DNA of 20,597 nt. It comes from Minisyncoccota bacterium. Lineage in GTDB: Bacteria; Patescibacteriota; Minisyncoccia; Phycocordibacterales; Phycocordibacteraceae. Below are positions 13,733 through 19,481 of the stretch, in pieces (position 1 is the first letter of the stretch; each line of letters begins with the position of its first letter). The notes beneath the pieces were generated by a model. That model was given only the letters and a program-made list of their open reading frames with translations, ran no database searches and had not been told where the DNA came from. The translations under genes and the position numbers were made by a program. Where the stretch lies: assembly GCA_028687085.1 (NCBI GenBank), contig JAQUAU010000013.1, positions 1-20,597 of the forward strand, written 5' to 3'.

Positions 13733-14839
13733 CTAGCCGACGATGCGGAAGATGTCGTGGGCGGTGACGACAAGCATGAGCAGGATGAGGAAGATGAAGC
13801 CGATGGCGTTCATGGCCTGTGCGATGCTCGGCTTAATCGGTCGGCGGATGACACTCTCGATAATGACGAAGAGGAGCCGGCCGCCGTCGAGAGCCGGGAT
13901 GGGGATGAGATTGATCAGGGCGAGATTGATAGAGATGACAGCCATGATAGAGAGCAGGTCGCCGAACCCTTGCGACGAAGCACTTCCGACTGCGCCGGCG
14001 ATGCCGACCGGCCCCGAGACTTGTGAGAGATCAGCCGAGAAGGTGAAGACGCTGTAGAAGAAATGCCCGAGCCCGTCGGCAGTAAGAATGGTCGCGCTCC
14101 AGGTGAGTCGCGCACCTTCAATGATTGCCGCAGTGAATGAGAGCGGGATAACGCCAATGGCGGCTACCTCGACGCCGAGCGCAGAGCGCGTCGGGTCGGC
14201 GAGGATAACGCCGGTCGCCGGTCGCGCAAACAGCTGAACCTCTTTTCCGTCTGCATGCTTCACGGTGAGCGCGATGGTCGTGTTCCCTTTCCCATCGGCA
14301 ATAAATTTTGTAAACGCTGCCGGATCGACTCCCGAGAAAACGTAATGGCCGTCTTCTGCAGAGAGGATCGAGTCGCCGGCGACAAGCCCCGCCTGCGCAG
14401 CCGGACTCCCGGGGAGCACATTTGCGACAAGGAGCGTCGCGTCGCGAGCCGCCCCAATCTCGTTTGGTGCGAGTGCGCGAGGCGTGCCGGCGACAAGCGC
14501 GCCCGTGATGAGCACATAGGCGAAGAGGAGGTTCATCGTGACGCCGGCGACAAGCACGAGCGCCTGCGCGAAGCGATTTTTTGAAGAAAAAGCGCGAGCG
14601 TCCCGAGCTTTGTCGAGGGAGAGTCCGTCCTCGCCAAATATCTTCACGAAGCCGCCAAACGGCAGCCAGTTAAGCGTGTACGCGGTCTCGCCTACTTTTG
14701 CGATGACCGCCGCGCGCGGCGGGTAGCCGAGGCCGAATTCGTCCACGCGCATGCCCGACAATTTTGCGGCGACAAAGTGCCCGAACTCGTGCACCACGAT
14801 AAGTGCGACGATGACAAGGATGAATATCAGAATATTCAT
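13733..14839 (-). CDS. rseP: Site-2 intramembrane metalloprotease RseP/RasP
   Basis: A zinc protease that cleaves substrates within the membrane, such as anti-sigma factors or leftover signal peptides. The 368-aa sequence opens with a TM helix containing HEFGH (residues 17-21; zinc ligands H17 and H21, catalytic E18), has a PDZ domain in the middle (around VLPGSPAAQAGLVAGDSIL), and ends with TM helices including NLIPIPALDGGRL, whose LDG aspartate is the third zinc ligand. It lies between frr and proS on the same strand, as in many Patescibacteria and other bacteria where rseP neighbours frr or proS. The 82-nt gap to frr contains an AGCAG-rich repeat. Confidence 0.95.
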   Translation of the reverse strand: MNILIFILVIVALIVVHEFGHFVAAKLSGMRVDEFGLGYPPRAAVIAKVGETAYTLNWLPFGGFVKIFGEDGLSLDKARDARAFSSKNRFAQALVLVAGVTMNLLFAYVLITGALVAGTPRALAPNEIGAARDATLLVANVLPGSPAAQAGLVAGDSILSAEDGHYVFSGVDPAAFTKFIADGKGNTTIALTVKHADGKEVQLFARPATGVILADPTRSALGVEVAAIGVIPLSFTAAIIEGARLTWSATILTADGLGHFFYSVFTFSADLSQVSGPVGIAGAVGSASSQGFGDLLSIMAVISINLALINLIPIPALDGGRLLFVIIESVIRRPIKPSIAQAMNAIGFIFLILLMLVVTAHDIFRIVG

Positions 14840-14849
14840 AATAGGCAGT

Positions 14850-14919
14850 TTGCAGGAGCACCAAGCAGTCGGAAAAGAGAACGCTCTGCATTCCCTGCTC
14901 CTGCTCGCTGCTTCTGCTT
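14850..14919. repeat. AGCAG-rich dispersed repeat, copy between frr and rseP
   Basis: The plus strand reads GCAGGAGCACCAAGCAG near 14852-14868, and CTGCTCCTGCTCGCTGC then TTCTGCTTACTC near 14895-14923. The two ends are loosely inverted (GCAGGAGCA / TGCTCCTGC). The same words recur at 15482-15555 and, in frame, in holB at 15853-15888. Confidence 0.6.
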
Positions 14920-14921
14920 AC

Positions 14922-15473
14922 TCATTGTGTTATCTCCTCTTCCTTACGTTCAAGAACTTTTGCGAGCGCCTCGTTGCCCACGTCGATAAGCTTCTGCACT
15001 TCGCCCTTGAGGCGCTTCACCTCGTCTTCGCCCATGCCGCCTCCCTCTTCTGCAGTGTCGAGCGCCTTCAAAGCGTCAGTACGGTGCTGCCGGAGCGTGA
15101 TCTTGGCCTGTTCAGTGCGATCGCCGGCAATCTTGGTGAGCTGTGCGCGGCGCTCGCTCGTGAGCTCGGGGAATGAGACGCGGAGTCCCATCTCATCAGT
15201 CGAAACGCCGACGCCCAAGTTCGCATCGGTGATACCCTTCTCGATGTTCTTCAAGAGACCTTTGTCCCACGGGATGACACGGAGCGTACGGGCATCCTCC
15301 ACCGAGACGCTCCCGAGCTCTCGAAGCGCTGTGCGCGAACCGTAAGCCTCGGGCTTGACCCCATCAAGCAGGGTCGGCGTCGCGCGACCAGTGCGCACGC
15401 CCGAGAGCTCGCGCGAGAGCCACTCTTCAGTTTCTTTAATCTTGTTCTTAAGCGGTGTGAAGTCGTAGGCCAT
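14922..15473 (-). CDS. frr: Ribosome recycling factor
   Basis: Splits post-termination ribosomes together with EF-G. The 183 aa match RRF in length and in the hallmark sequence of its three-helix bundle and beta domain: LSGVRTGRATPTLLDGVKPEAYGS near residues 24-46, SVSVEDARTLRVIPWDKGLLKNIEKGI in the middle, and LRVSFPELTSERRAQLTK in the second half. The start at 15473 gives the typical short N-terminal helix. An extended -10 (TGC TATACT) lies 46 nt upstream, so unlike several neighbours this transcript has a leader of about 40 nt, made mostly of the AGCAG-type repeat; no Shine-Dalgarno site is visible. Confidence 0.97.
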   Translation of the reverse strand: MAYDFTPLKNKIKETEEWLSRELSGVRTGRATPTLLDGVKPEAYGSRTALRELGSVSVEDARTLRVIPWDKGLLKNIEKGITDANLGVGVSTDEMGLRVSFPELTSERRAQLTKIAGDRTEQAKITLRQHRTDALKALDTAEEGGGMGEDEVKRLKGEVQKLIDVGNEALAKVLERKEEEITQ

Positions 15474-15481
15474 GTGAATAG

Positions 15482-15555
15482 TAAGCAGTTAGCAGAAGCA
15501 GTAAGCAGTCACCCAATGAGTATAGCAAATCCTGCCTCCTGCTCCTGCTTGGTGC
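15482..15555. repeat. AGCAG-rich dispersed repeat, copy between holB and frr
   Basis: The plus strand has AAGCAGTTAGCAGAAGCAG running into GTAAGCAGTC (15483-15510), and CCTGCTCCTGCTTGGTGCTC at the other end (15537-15556). The frr promoter is embedded between these parts. Confidence 0.6.
15519..15527 (-). promoter_or_regulatory. Extended -10 promoter of frr
   Basis: On the minus strand TGC precedes TATACT (15524 down to 15519), the same nine bases as the def promoter. The predicted start is near 15511. No clear -35. Confidence 0.55.
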
Positions 15556-16245
15556 TCACTTCCCGAGTTCTTTTGGTATGACGAGGGACAGGTGTTCGAG
15601 GATCATCTTCACCGGCGCACTGCGGTCATAGAGATGTCCGCGCAACACCTGTATGTCTTCAAGTAATTCTGGAATGTAGGGTTTCGTAAACCCTACATCA
15701 TACGCAGCTGCTTCGATGCCGTTTATGATGGCAATCGCCTCTTCGCGCAACTCGCGCTTCTCCTCTTCATCTCTCCCGCTCGTAAGCTTTTTTAGCATCG
15801 CACTTCTTTTTTCTTTACTCGCTTTCATAAACTCCTCTGCTGATTTTGAAATCTCCTGCTTACTGCTCCTGCTTGCTGCTCCTTGCGCCAGCACCTGGAC
15901 ACGGGAACGGAGCGTCGGGAGGAGGCCGCCGAGGGACGGCATAATGAGAAATAAGTACGCGCCCGCGGGCGGTTCTTCAAAAAGCTTCAGAAGCGCGTTC
16001 TGCGCTTCGTGATAGGCGCGGGAGGCCGCGATGATGACGACCTTCGTCTCGCCGGCAAATGCTCTCCCCGCGGCGAGTTCAGCAACTCGCCGCGCATCCT
16101 CGACCGAGAGCAGTCCGTACTTCATCACGACGACATCGGGGTTCCCTTGCACCTTCATTCCCAATTCCTTTCCCGCCCACGCCTGCGCGACCTTAATCCC
16201 CTCTTCTGCTTCTGCTTCTATGACAAATGCGTGATGTCGATTCAT
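15556..16245 (-). CDS. holB: DNA polymerase III subunit delta prime-like clamp-loader protein
   Basis: Clamp-loader AAA+ family protein. The best evidence is ASRAYHEAQNALLKLFEEPP followed by an LFLI strand and LLPTLRSR (residues 74-115), the helix, sensor strand and SRC-like element shared by delta prime and DnaX. There is no Walker A, as expected for delta prime. At 229 aa it is much shorter than E. coli HolB (334 aa) and lacks part of the N-terminal and collar domains. Two stretches come from repeats: AASRSSKQE (123-131) from the AGCAG repeat and VGFTKPY (184-190) from an 11-bp inverted repeat. Both sit after the conserved core. The start overlaps the mreB2 stop (ATGA, 16242-16245). Confidence 0.85.
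   Translation of the reverse strand: MNRHHAFVIEAEAEEGIKVAQAWAGKELGMKVQGNPDVVVMKYGLLSVEDARRVAELAAGRAFAGETKVVIIAASRAYHEAQNALLKLFEEPPAGAYLFLIMPSLGGLLPTLRSRVQVLAQGAASRSSKQEISKSAEEFMKASKEKRSAMLKKLTSGRDEEEKRELREEAIAIINGIEAAAYDVGFTKPYIPELLEDIQVLRGHLYDRSAPVKMILEHLSLVIPKELGK
15674..15698. repeat. In-frame palindromic repeat in holB (GFTKP type)
   Basis: Perfect 11-bp arms ATGTAGGGTTT (15674-15684) and AAACCCTACAT (15688-15698) with a CGT loop. It encodes DVGFTKPYI near the C-terminus of the delta prime-like protein. Confidence 0.85.
15853..15888. repeat. AGCAG-rich repeat read in frame within holB
   Basis: On the coding strand, tandem AGCAG/AAGCAGG words encode AQGAASRSSKQE (residues 120-131). They match the intergenic copies flanking frr. 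The stretch follows directly after the conserved LRSR element, where an insertion would be tolerated. Confidence 0.6.
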
Positions 16246-17267
16246 TGTTTAGCGAGAATACTCTTCTGATACGTATCTAAATGTTTGAGCGCGATGCCGG
16301 TGCCGCGCGCGACGCAGAAATAAGGGTCCTGCCCGAGCTTGGCGATGACGCCGGTACGGCGGTACACAAGCTCGGGCATCTGGCGGAGCTGTGACGAGCC
16401 GCCGGTGAGGATGATGCCGTTGTCGATAATATCGGCGGCGAGCTCGGGCGGCGTATCCTGGAGCACCTTGCGTATCGCCTGCGTCATCTCGCGCAGCTCG
16501 CGCGACATCGCGGTCACAAGATCATTGGTCGAGAGGTCGACCGTGCGCGGGAGCCCACTCATCAGATCGCGCCCCTTGATCGGCATCGTGAGCTCCTCGT
16601 TCATCGGCACCGCCGCACCGACTTTTATCTTTACTTCTTCTGCCGTTTTGTCGCCGATAGCGAGATTGTATTGCTTCTTCACATAGTCGACGATGGCGCG
16701 ATCGAGCCGGTCGCCTGCACACTTCACGCTGGTCGAAGCGACAATGCCGCCGAGAGAGATCACCGCGACGTCGATAGTCCCGCCACCGATGTCCGCGACC
16801 ATGCGCCCCATCGGCTCGTGAATGGGGATGCCCGCGCCGATAGCGGCGAGGATCGGTTCCTTCACCACATAGGCGTTCTTGGCGCCAGCCTTCATCGCCG
16901 CTTCGATGACCGCGCGTTTCTCGGTCGAGGTCACGCCGGCAGGTACCGACACAAGCACCGTCGGTTTGAACGGGTTCCGCCCGAGCGCCTTTTTCATAAA
17001 ATAGCGGAGCATCGCTTCGGTCACGCGATAGTCTGCGATGACGCCGTCCTTCATGGGGCGATACGCAATGATATCGCCGGGAGTGCGACCGATCATCTTC
17101 TTAGCCTCAATGCCAATGGCGAGAATCTTGTTGCCGCCGCCCTTGCCGTGCGCCTTACCCACCGCGACGACCGACGGCTCATTAATCACCACCCCCTTTC
17201 CGGGAACAAATACCAGAACATTTGTCGTTCCGAGGTCAATACCGATCTTTGGGGAGAAGAAAGACAT
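16242..17267 (-). CDS. mreB: MreB-like bacterial actin (copy 2)
   Basis: A second MreB/Mbl-type protein of 341 aa. It has phosphate-1 GIDLGTTNVLVFV (about residues 8-20), phosphate-2 VADIGGGTIDVAVI and the adenosine motif LTGGSSQLRQMP. ATG 17267 is chosen because MSFFSPKIGIDLG is the typical MreB N-terminus; the frame stays open to 17726 but that part lies antisense within murA. It differs clearly from copy 1 (for example TTN instead of TAN in phosphate-1, and GGSS instead of GGGA). It is not linked to mreCD but heads the mreB2-holB-frr-rseP run, overlapping holB by ATGA. It is divergent from murA with only 25 bp between start codons. A role in wall growth or shape is inferred. Confidence 0.95.
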   Translation of the reverse strand: MSFFSPKIGIDLGTTNVLVFVPGKGVVINEPSVVAVGKAHGKGGGNKILAIGIEAKKMIGRTPGDIIAYRPMKDGVIADYRVTEAMLRYFMKKALGRNPFKPTVLVSVPAGVTSTEKRAVIEAAMKAGAKNAYVVKEPILAAIGAGIPIHEPMGRMVADIGGGTIDVAVISLGGIVASTSVKCAGDRLDRAIVDYVKKQYNLAIGDKTAEEVKIKVGAAVPMNEELTMPIKGRDLMSGLPRTVDLSTNDLVTAMSRELREMTQAIRKVLQDTPPELAADIIDNGIILTGGSSQLRQMPELVYRRTGVIAKLGQDPYFCVARGTGIALKHLDTYQKSILAKQ

Positions 17268-17275
17268 GTGCCGTA

Positions 17276-17304
17276 ATGGTACACTACCCGTCATGCAAGG
17301 TGAA
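17276..17304 (-). promoter_or_regulatory. Candidate promoter of mreB2, overlapping the murA promoter
   Basis: On the minus strand: TTCACC (17304-17299), a 17-nt spacer, and TACCAT (17281-17276), ending 8 nt before ATG 17267. The -35 would lie inside the 5' end of murA. Confidence 0.4.
17277..17285 (+). promoter_or_regulatory. Extended -10 promoter of murA
   Basis: TGG followed by TACACT (17280-17285), ending exactly 7 nt before ATG 17293, so the message should be leaderless. No -35 is apparent. It overlaps the -10 of the divergent mreB2 promoter. Confidence 0.55.
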
Positions 17305-18612
17305 ATGAATTTCGTTATCGAGGGCGGCGCGCCGCTTTCTGGCTCAGTCGAGACCAGCCGATCTAAGAACGGCGCTGTGGCGCTTCTCGCAGCATCGCTC
17401 CTCAATAAGGGCCGCACGACCTTGGAGCACATGCCGAAGATTGAAGAGGTCAATCGGCTCATTGAGGTGCTTCGCTCGCTCGGCGTCTCGGTAGAATGGA
17501 AGGACACAAACGTCATCATCACGCCGCCCGAGCGCATCACGCTTGAAACCATAGACACAAACGCCGCGATGCGCACACGAAGCATCCTGATGTTCATCGG
17601 CCCGCTCATGCATATGTTCAAGGATTTCGAACTGCCGCAATCGGGCGGCTGTACGCTCGGCCTGCGCTCAGTGCGACCGCATCTCCTCGCGCTTGAGAAA
17701 TTCGGCGTCGCGATTGAAGCGCGCACGGAGAGTTATCACGTCACGCATACCGCACTCGCTCCCGCCGAAGTGATCCTCTACGAATCAAGCGACACGGCGA
17801 CGATTAATGCCCTCCTTGCCGCCGCGCGCATCCCGGGCACCTCAATCATCAAATACGCCTCGGCGAACTATCAGGTGCAGGAAGTGTGCGGTTTTTTGCA
17901 GAAGCTCGGTGTCGGCGTGGAGGGTATTGGAGGGACGACACTCACGATCACCGGCACAAGAGATATCAACTCCGACATTTCATACAGCATCGCCGAAGAC
18001 CCGACCGACGCGATGTTCTTTATCAGCGCGGCCGCCGTTACGCACTCTGCTATCAGCATCATCGCCGCGCCTATCGAGTTTCTTGAAGTCGAATTATTGA
18101 TACTTGAAAAAATGGGACTGCAGTTCTCGCTCTCAAACCATCGCATCTCTGAAAACGGCGTCACCAAGCTTGTTGATATTAAAATCCTCCCTCCGCCAGC
18201 TGGCGGACTCACCGCCTTTCCCGAGAAGATACACGCGCGCCCCTACCCGGGCCTCAATATCGACAATCTCCCCTTCTTCGCCGTCATCGCGACGCAGGCC
18301 AAGGGCACGACGCTCATTCATGATTGGGTCTATGAGAAACGCGCCATCTACTACACCGAGCTCGACCGACTCGGCGCGCACACGAGCCTTCACGACCCGC
18401 ATCGCATCTCGATCGAGGGCCCGACCAAGCTCAAGGCTGCCGAAGTCATCTGCCCCCCAGCCTTGCGCCCCGCGACCATCATCCTCGTCGCAATGCTCGG
18501 TGCGAAGGGTCGCTCGCTCCTGCGGAACGTCTACTCGATTAACCGCGGCTACGAAGACATCGTGCACCGCCTCCAGCACCTCGGCGCCTCTATCGAATCG
18601 CATACCGGGTAA
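17293..18612 (+). CDS. murA: UDP-N-acetylglucosamine 1-carboxyvinyltransferase
   Basis: First committed enzyme of peptidoglycan synthesis: transfers enolpyruvate from PEP to UDP-GlcNAc in the cytoplasm. The 439-aa chain is full length. Key residues are visible: SKNGAVALLAA (Lys25 and Asn26, equivalent to K22/N23) and the loop SGGCTLGLRSVRPH with the catalytic Cys120, the residue targeted by fosfomycin. The start at 17293 is set by the 7-nt distance from the -10; a later ATG at 17305 is possible. Residues PPPAGGL in the second half are encoded by a 16-bp perfect palindrome (18192-18207), likely in a surface loop. It heads the murA-orf-def-fmt run and is divergent from mreB2. Confidence 0.97.
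   Translation: MQGEMNFVIEGGAPLSGSVETSRSKNGAVALLAASLLNKGRTTLEHMPKIEEVNRLIEVLRSLGVSVEWKDTNVIITPPERITLETIDTNAAMRTRSILMFIGPLMHMFKDFELPQSGGCTLGLRSVRPHLLALEKFGVAIEARTESYHVTHTALAPAEVILYESSDTATINALLAAARIPGTSIIKYASANYQVQEVCGFLQKLGVGVEGIGGTTLTITGTRDINSDISYSIAEDPTDAMFFISAAAVTHSAISIIAAPIEFLEVELLILEKMGLQFSLSNHRISENGVTKLVDIKILPPPAGGLTAFPEKIHARPYPGLNIDNLPFFAVIATQAKGTTLIHDWVYEKRAIYYTELDRLGAHTSLHDPHRISIEGPTKLKAAEVICPPALRPATIILVAMLGAKGRSLLRNVYSINRGYEDIVHRLQHLGASIESHTG
18192..18207. repeat. In-frame palindrome in murA (PPAGG type)
   Basis: TCCGCCAGCTGGCGGA is a perfect 16-bp palindrome. It shares the CCGCC/GGCGG ends with the rsmH and fmt repeats and may be a related, shorter form. Confidence 0.75.
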
Positions 18613-18614
18613 CT

Positions 18615-18908
18615 ATGAAATCTATCGGTGAGATGATGCCCGAGTTCGAGAAGAAGGCGGCAGCAGCGCCTAAGGGCAGAAAACGGCTCACCGAACGCGG
18701 CGAGATGATGCGATTCTTCCAGCGGCACCTCAACTATGCCCGCAAGCAGGACGGTCTTGCGCCCATGACAATGGCGCATCTCGGCACGGTGCTGGAGAAA
18801 ATCCCCACCAAAGATTTGTATTATCTCAAAAGCGTCTGCAGTCAGGCGAAGAACTTCGGCAAAAAATTCTGGTGGGAGCTCGACCCGACCAAGCATGAGC
18901 CGAAATAA
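18615..18908 (+). CDS. Hypothetical basic protein (97 aa)
   Basis: Unknown function. The protein is strongly basic: an N-terminal helix, a Lys/Ala/Arg-rich linker (about 13-27), then helices around RGEMMRFFQRHLNYARKQ (28-45) and KDLYYLKSVCSQAKNF (66-81), ending in an aromatic patch KKFWWELDP (84-92). The basic charge and aromatic tail suggest nucleic-acid or ribosome binding, but this is only inference. It starts 2 nt after the murA stop and is probably co-transcribed with murA. There is no signal peptide or membrane segment. I have the impression that similar short proteins occur in Parcubacteria, but I cannot confirm this here. Confidence 0.75.
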   Translation: MKSIGEMMPEFEKKAAAAPKGRKRLTERGEMMRFFQRHLNYARKQDGLAPMTMAHLGTVLEKIPTKDLYYLKSVCSQAKNFGKKFWWELDPTKHEPK

Positions 18909-18910
18909 TT

Positions 18911-18919
18911 TGCTATACT
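18911..18919 (+). promoter_or_regulatory. Extended -10 promoter of def-fmt
   Basis: TGC plus TATACT (18914-18919), ending exactly 7 nt before ATG 18927. The same nine bases form the frr promoter. It sits just after the stop of the preceding gene, so def and fmt can be expressed separately from murA. Confidence 0.65.
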
Positions 18920-18926
18920 GCGCCAC

Positions 18927-19481
18927 ATGAAAGAAATCGTGCAAGACGGTGCATTGGTTCTGCGAGAGATCGCGAAGCCCGTGCCGGAGGAGCTCTTCGG
19001 CACGCCCGGGCTCGCGCAGATTATCGCCGACATGACAGAAGCCCTCGACTACGAGCTCGAGGGTGTGGCGCTCGCCGCTCCGCAAATGGGTCTGCCCTAT
19101 CGCCTCTTCATCGTGCGTAAGGATCGCACGCTCCCTCCCCTAAACGCGGCGTCTGACGCCGCGTCGGGCGAACTTCCTGTCAGACAGGAAGTTTTAGCCC
19201 CGCAAATAGAGGTGTATATCAACCCTGAGATACTGAAGACTTCGCGCCGGCGCGCAAGAATGGACGAAGGTTGCCTCTCGGTGCGCGGCATCTACGGCAC
19301 GACCAAGCGGCATGAACGTGTGACCGTGCGCGCGAGGAACGCCGACGGGACAACGTTTGAACGCGGCGGCGGCGGCATCATGGCACAAATATTTGAACAC
19401 GAAATCGACCACTTAAACGGCATCCTCTTTATCGACCACGCCGAGCACCTTATCGAGATCCGCCATGCCGCAACCGCATAA
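18927..19481 (+). CDS. def: Peptide deformylase
   Basis: A metalloenzyme that removes the N-formyl group from nascent proteins at the ribosome exit. All three motifs are present: GVALAAPQ (46-53; family GxGLAAPQ, with Ala for the second Gly), EGCLS (114-118, metal ligand Cys116) and HEIDH (158-162, metal ligands H158 and H162, catalytic E159). The length is 184 aa. Residues about 72-89 (NAASDAASGELPVRQEVL) form an extra loop encoded by two adjacent perfect palindromes (19144-19164 and 19171-19193), inserted between strands without touching the active-site motifs. It has its own leaderless-type promoter and overlaps fmt by 17 nt. Deformylase next to formyltransferase is the classic functional pair. 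Confidence 0.96.
   Translation: MKEIVQDGALVLREIAKPVPEELFGTPGLAQIIADMTEALDYELEGVALAAPQMGLPYRLFIVRKDRTLPPLNAASDAASGELPVRQEVLAPQIEVYINPEILKTSRRRARMDEGCLSVRGIYGTTKRHERVTVRARNADGTTFERGGGGIMAQIFEHEIDHLNGILFIDHAEHLIEIRHAATA
19144..19164. repeat. In-frame palindrome 1 in def
   Basis: Arms ACGCGGCGTC (19144-19153) and GACGCCGCGT (19155-19164) around a central T. Its centre reads GTCTGAC. It encodes NAASDAAS. Confidence 0.9.
19171..19193. repeat. In-frame palindrome 2 in def
   Basis: Arms AACTTCCTGTC (19171-19181) and GACAGGAAGTT (19183-19193) around a central A. Its centre reads GTCAGAC. It encodes ELPVRQEV. It has the same arm length and single-base centre as the RAYT palindrome. Confidence 0.9.

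Noticed and set aside
17268..17726. N-terminal extension of MreB2 to 17726
   Set aside because: The extension is antisense to murA and has no MreB similarity. The typical N-terminus begins at 17267.
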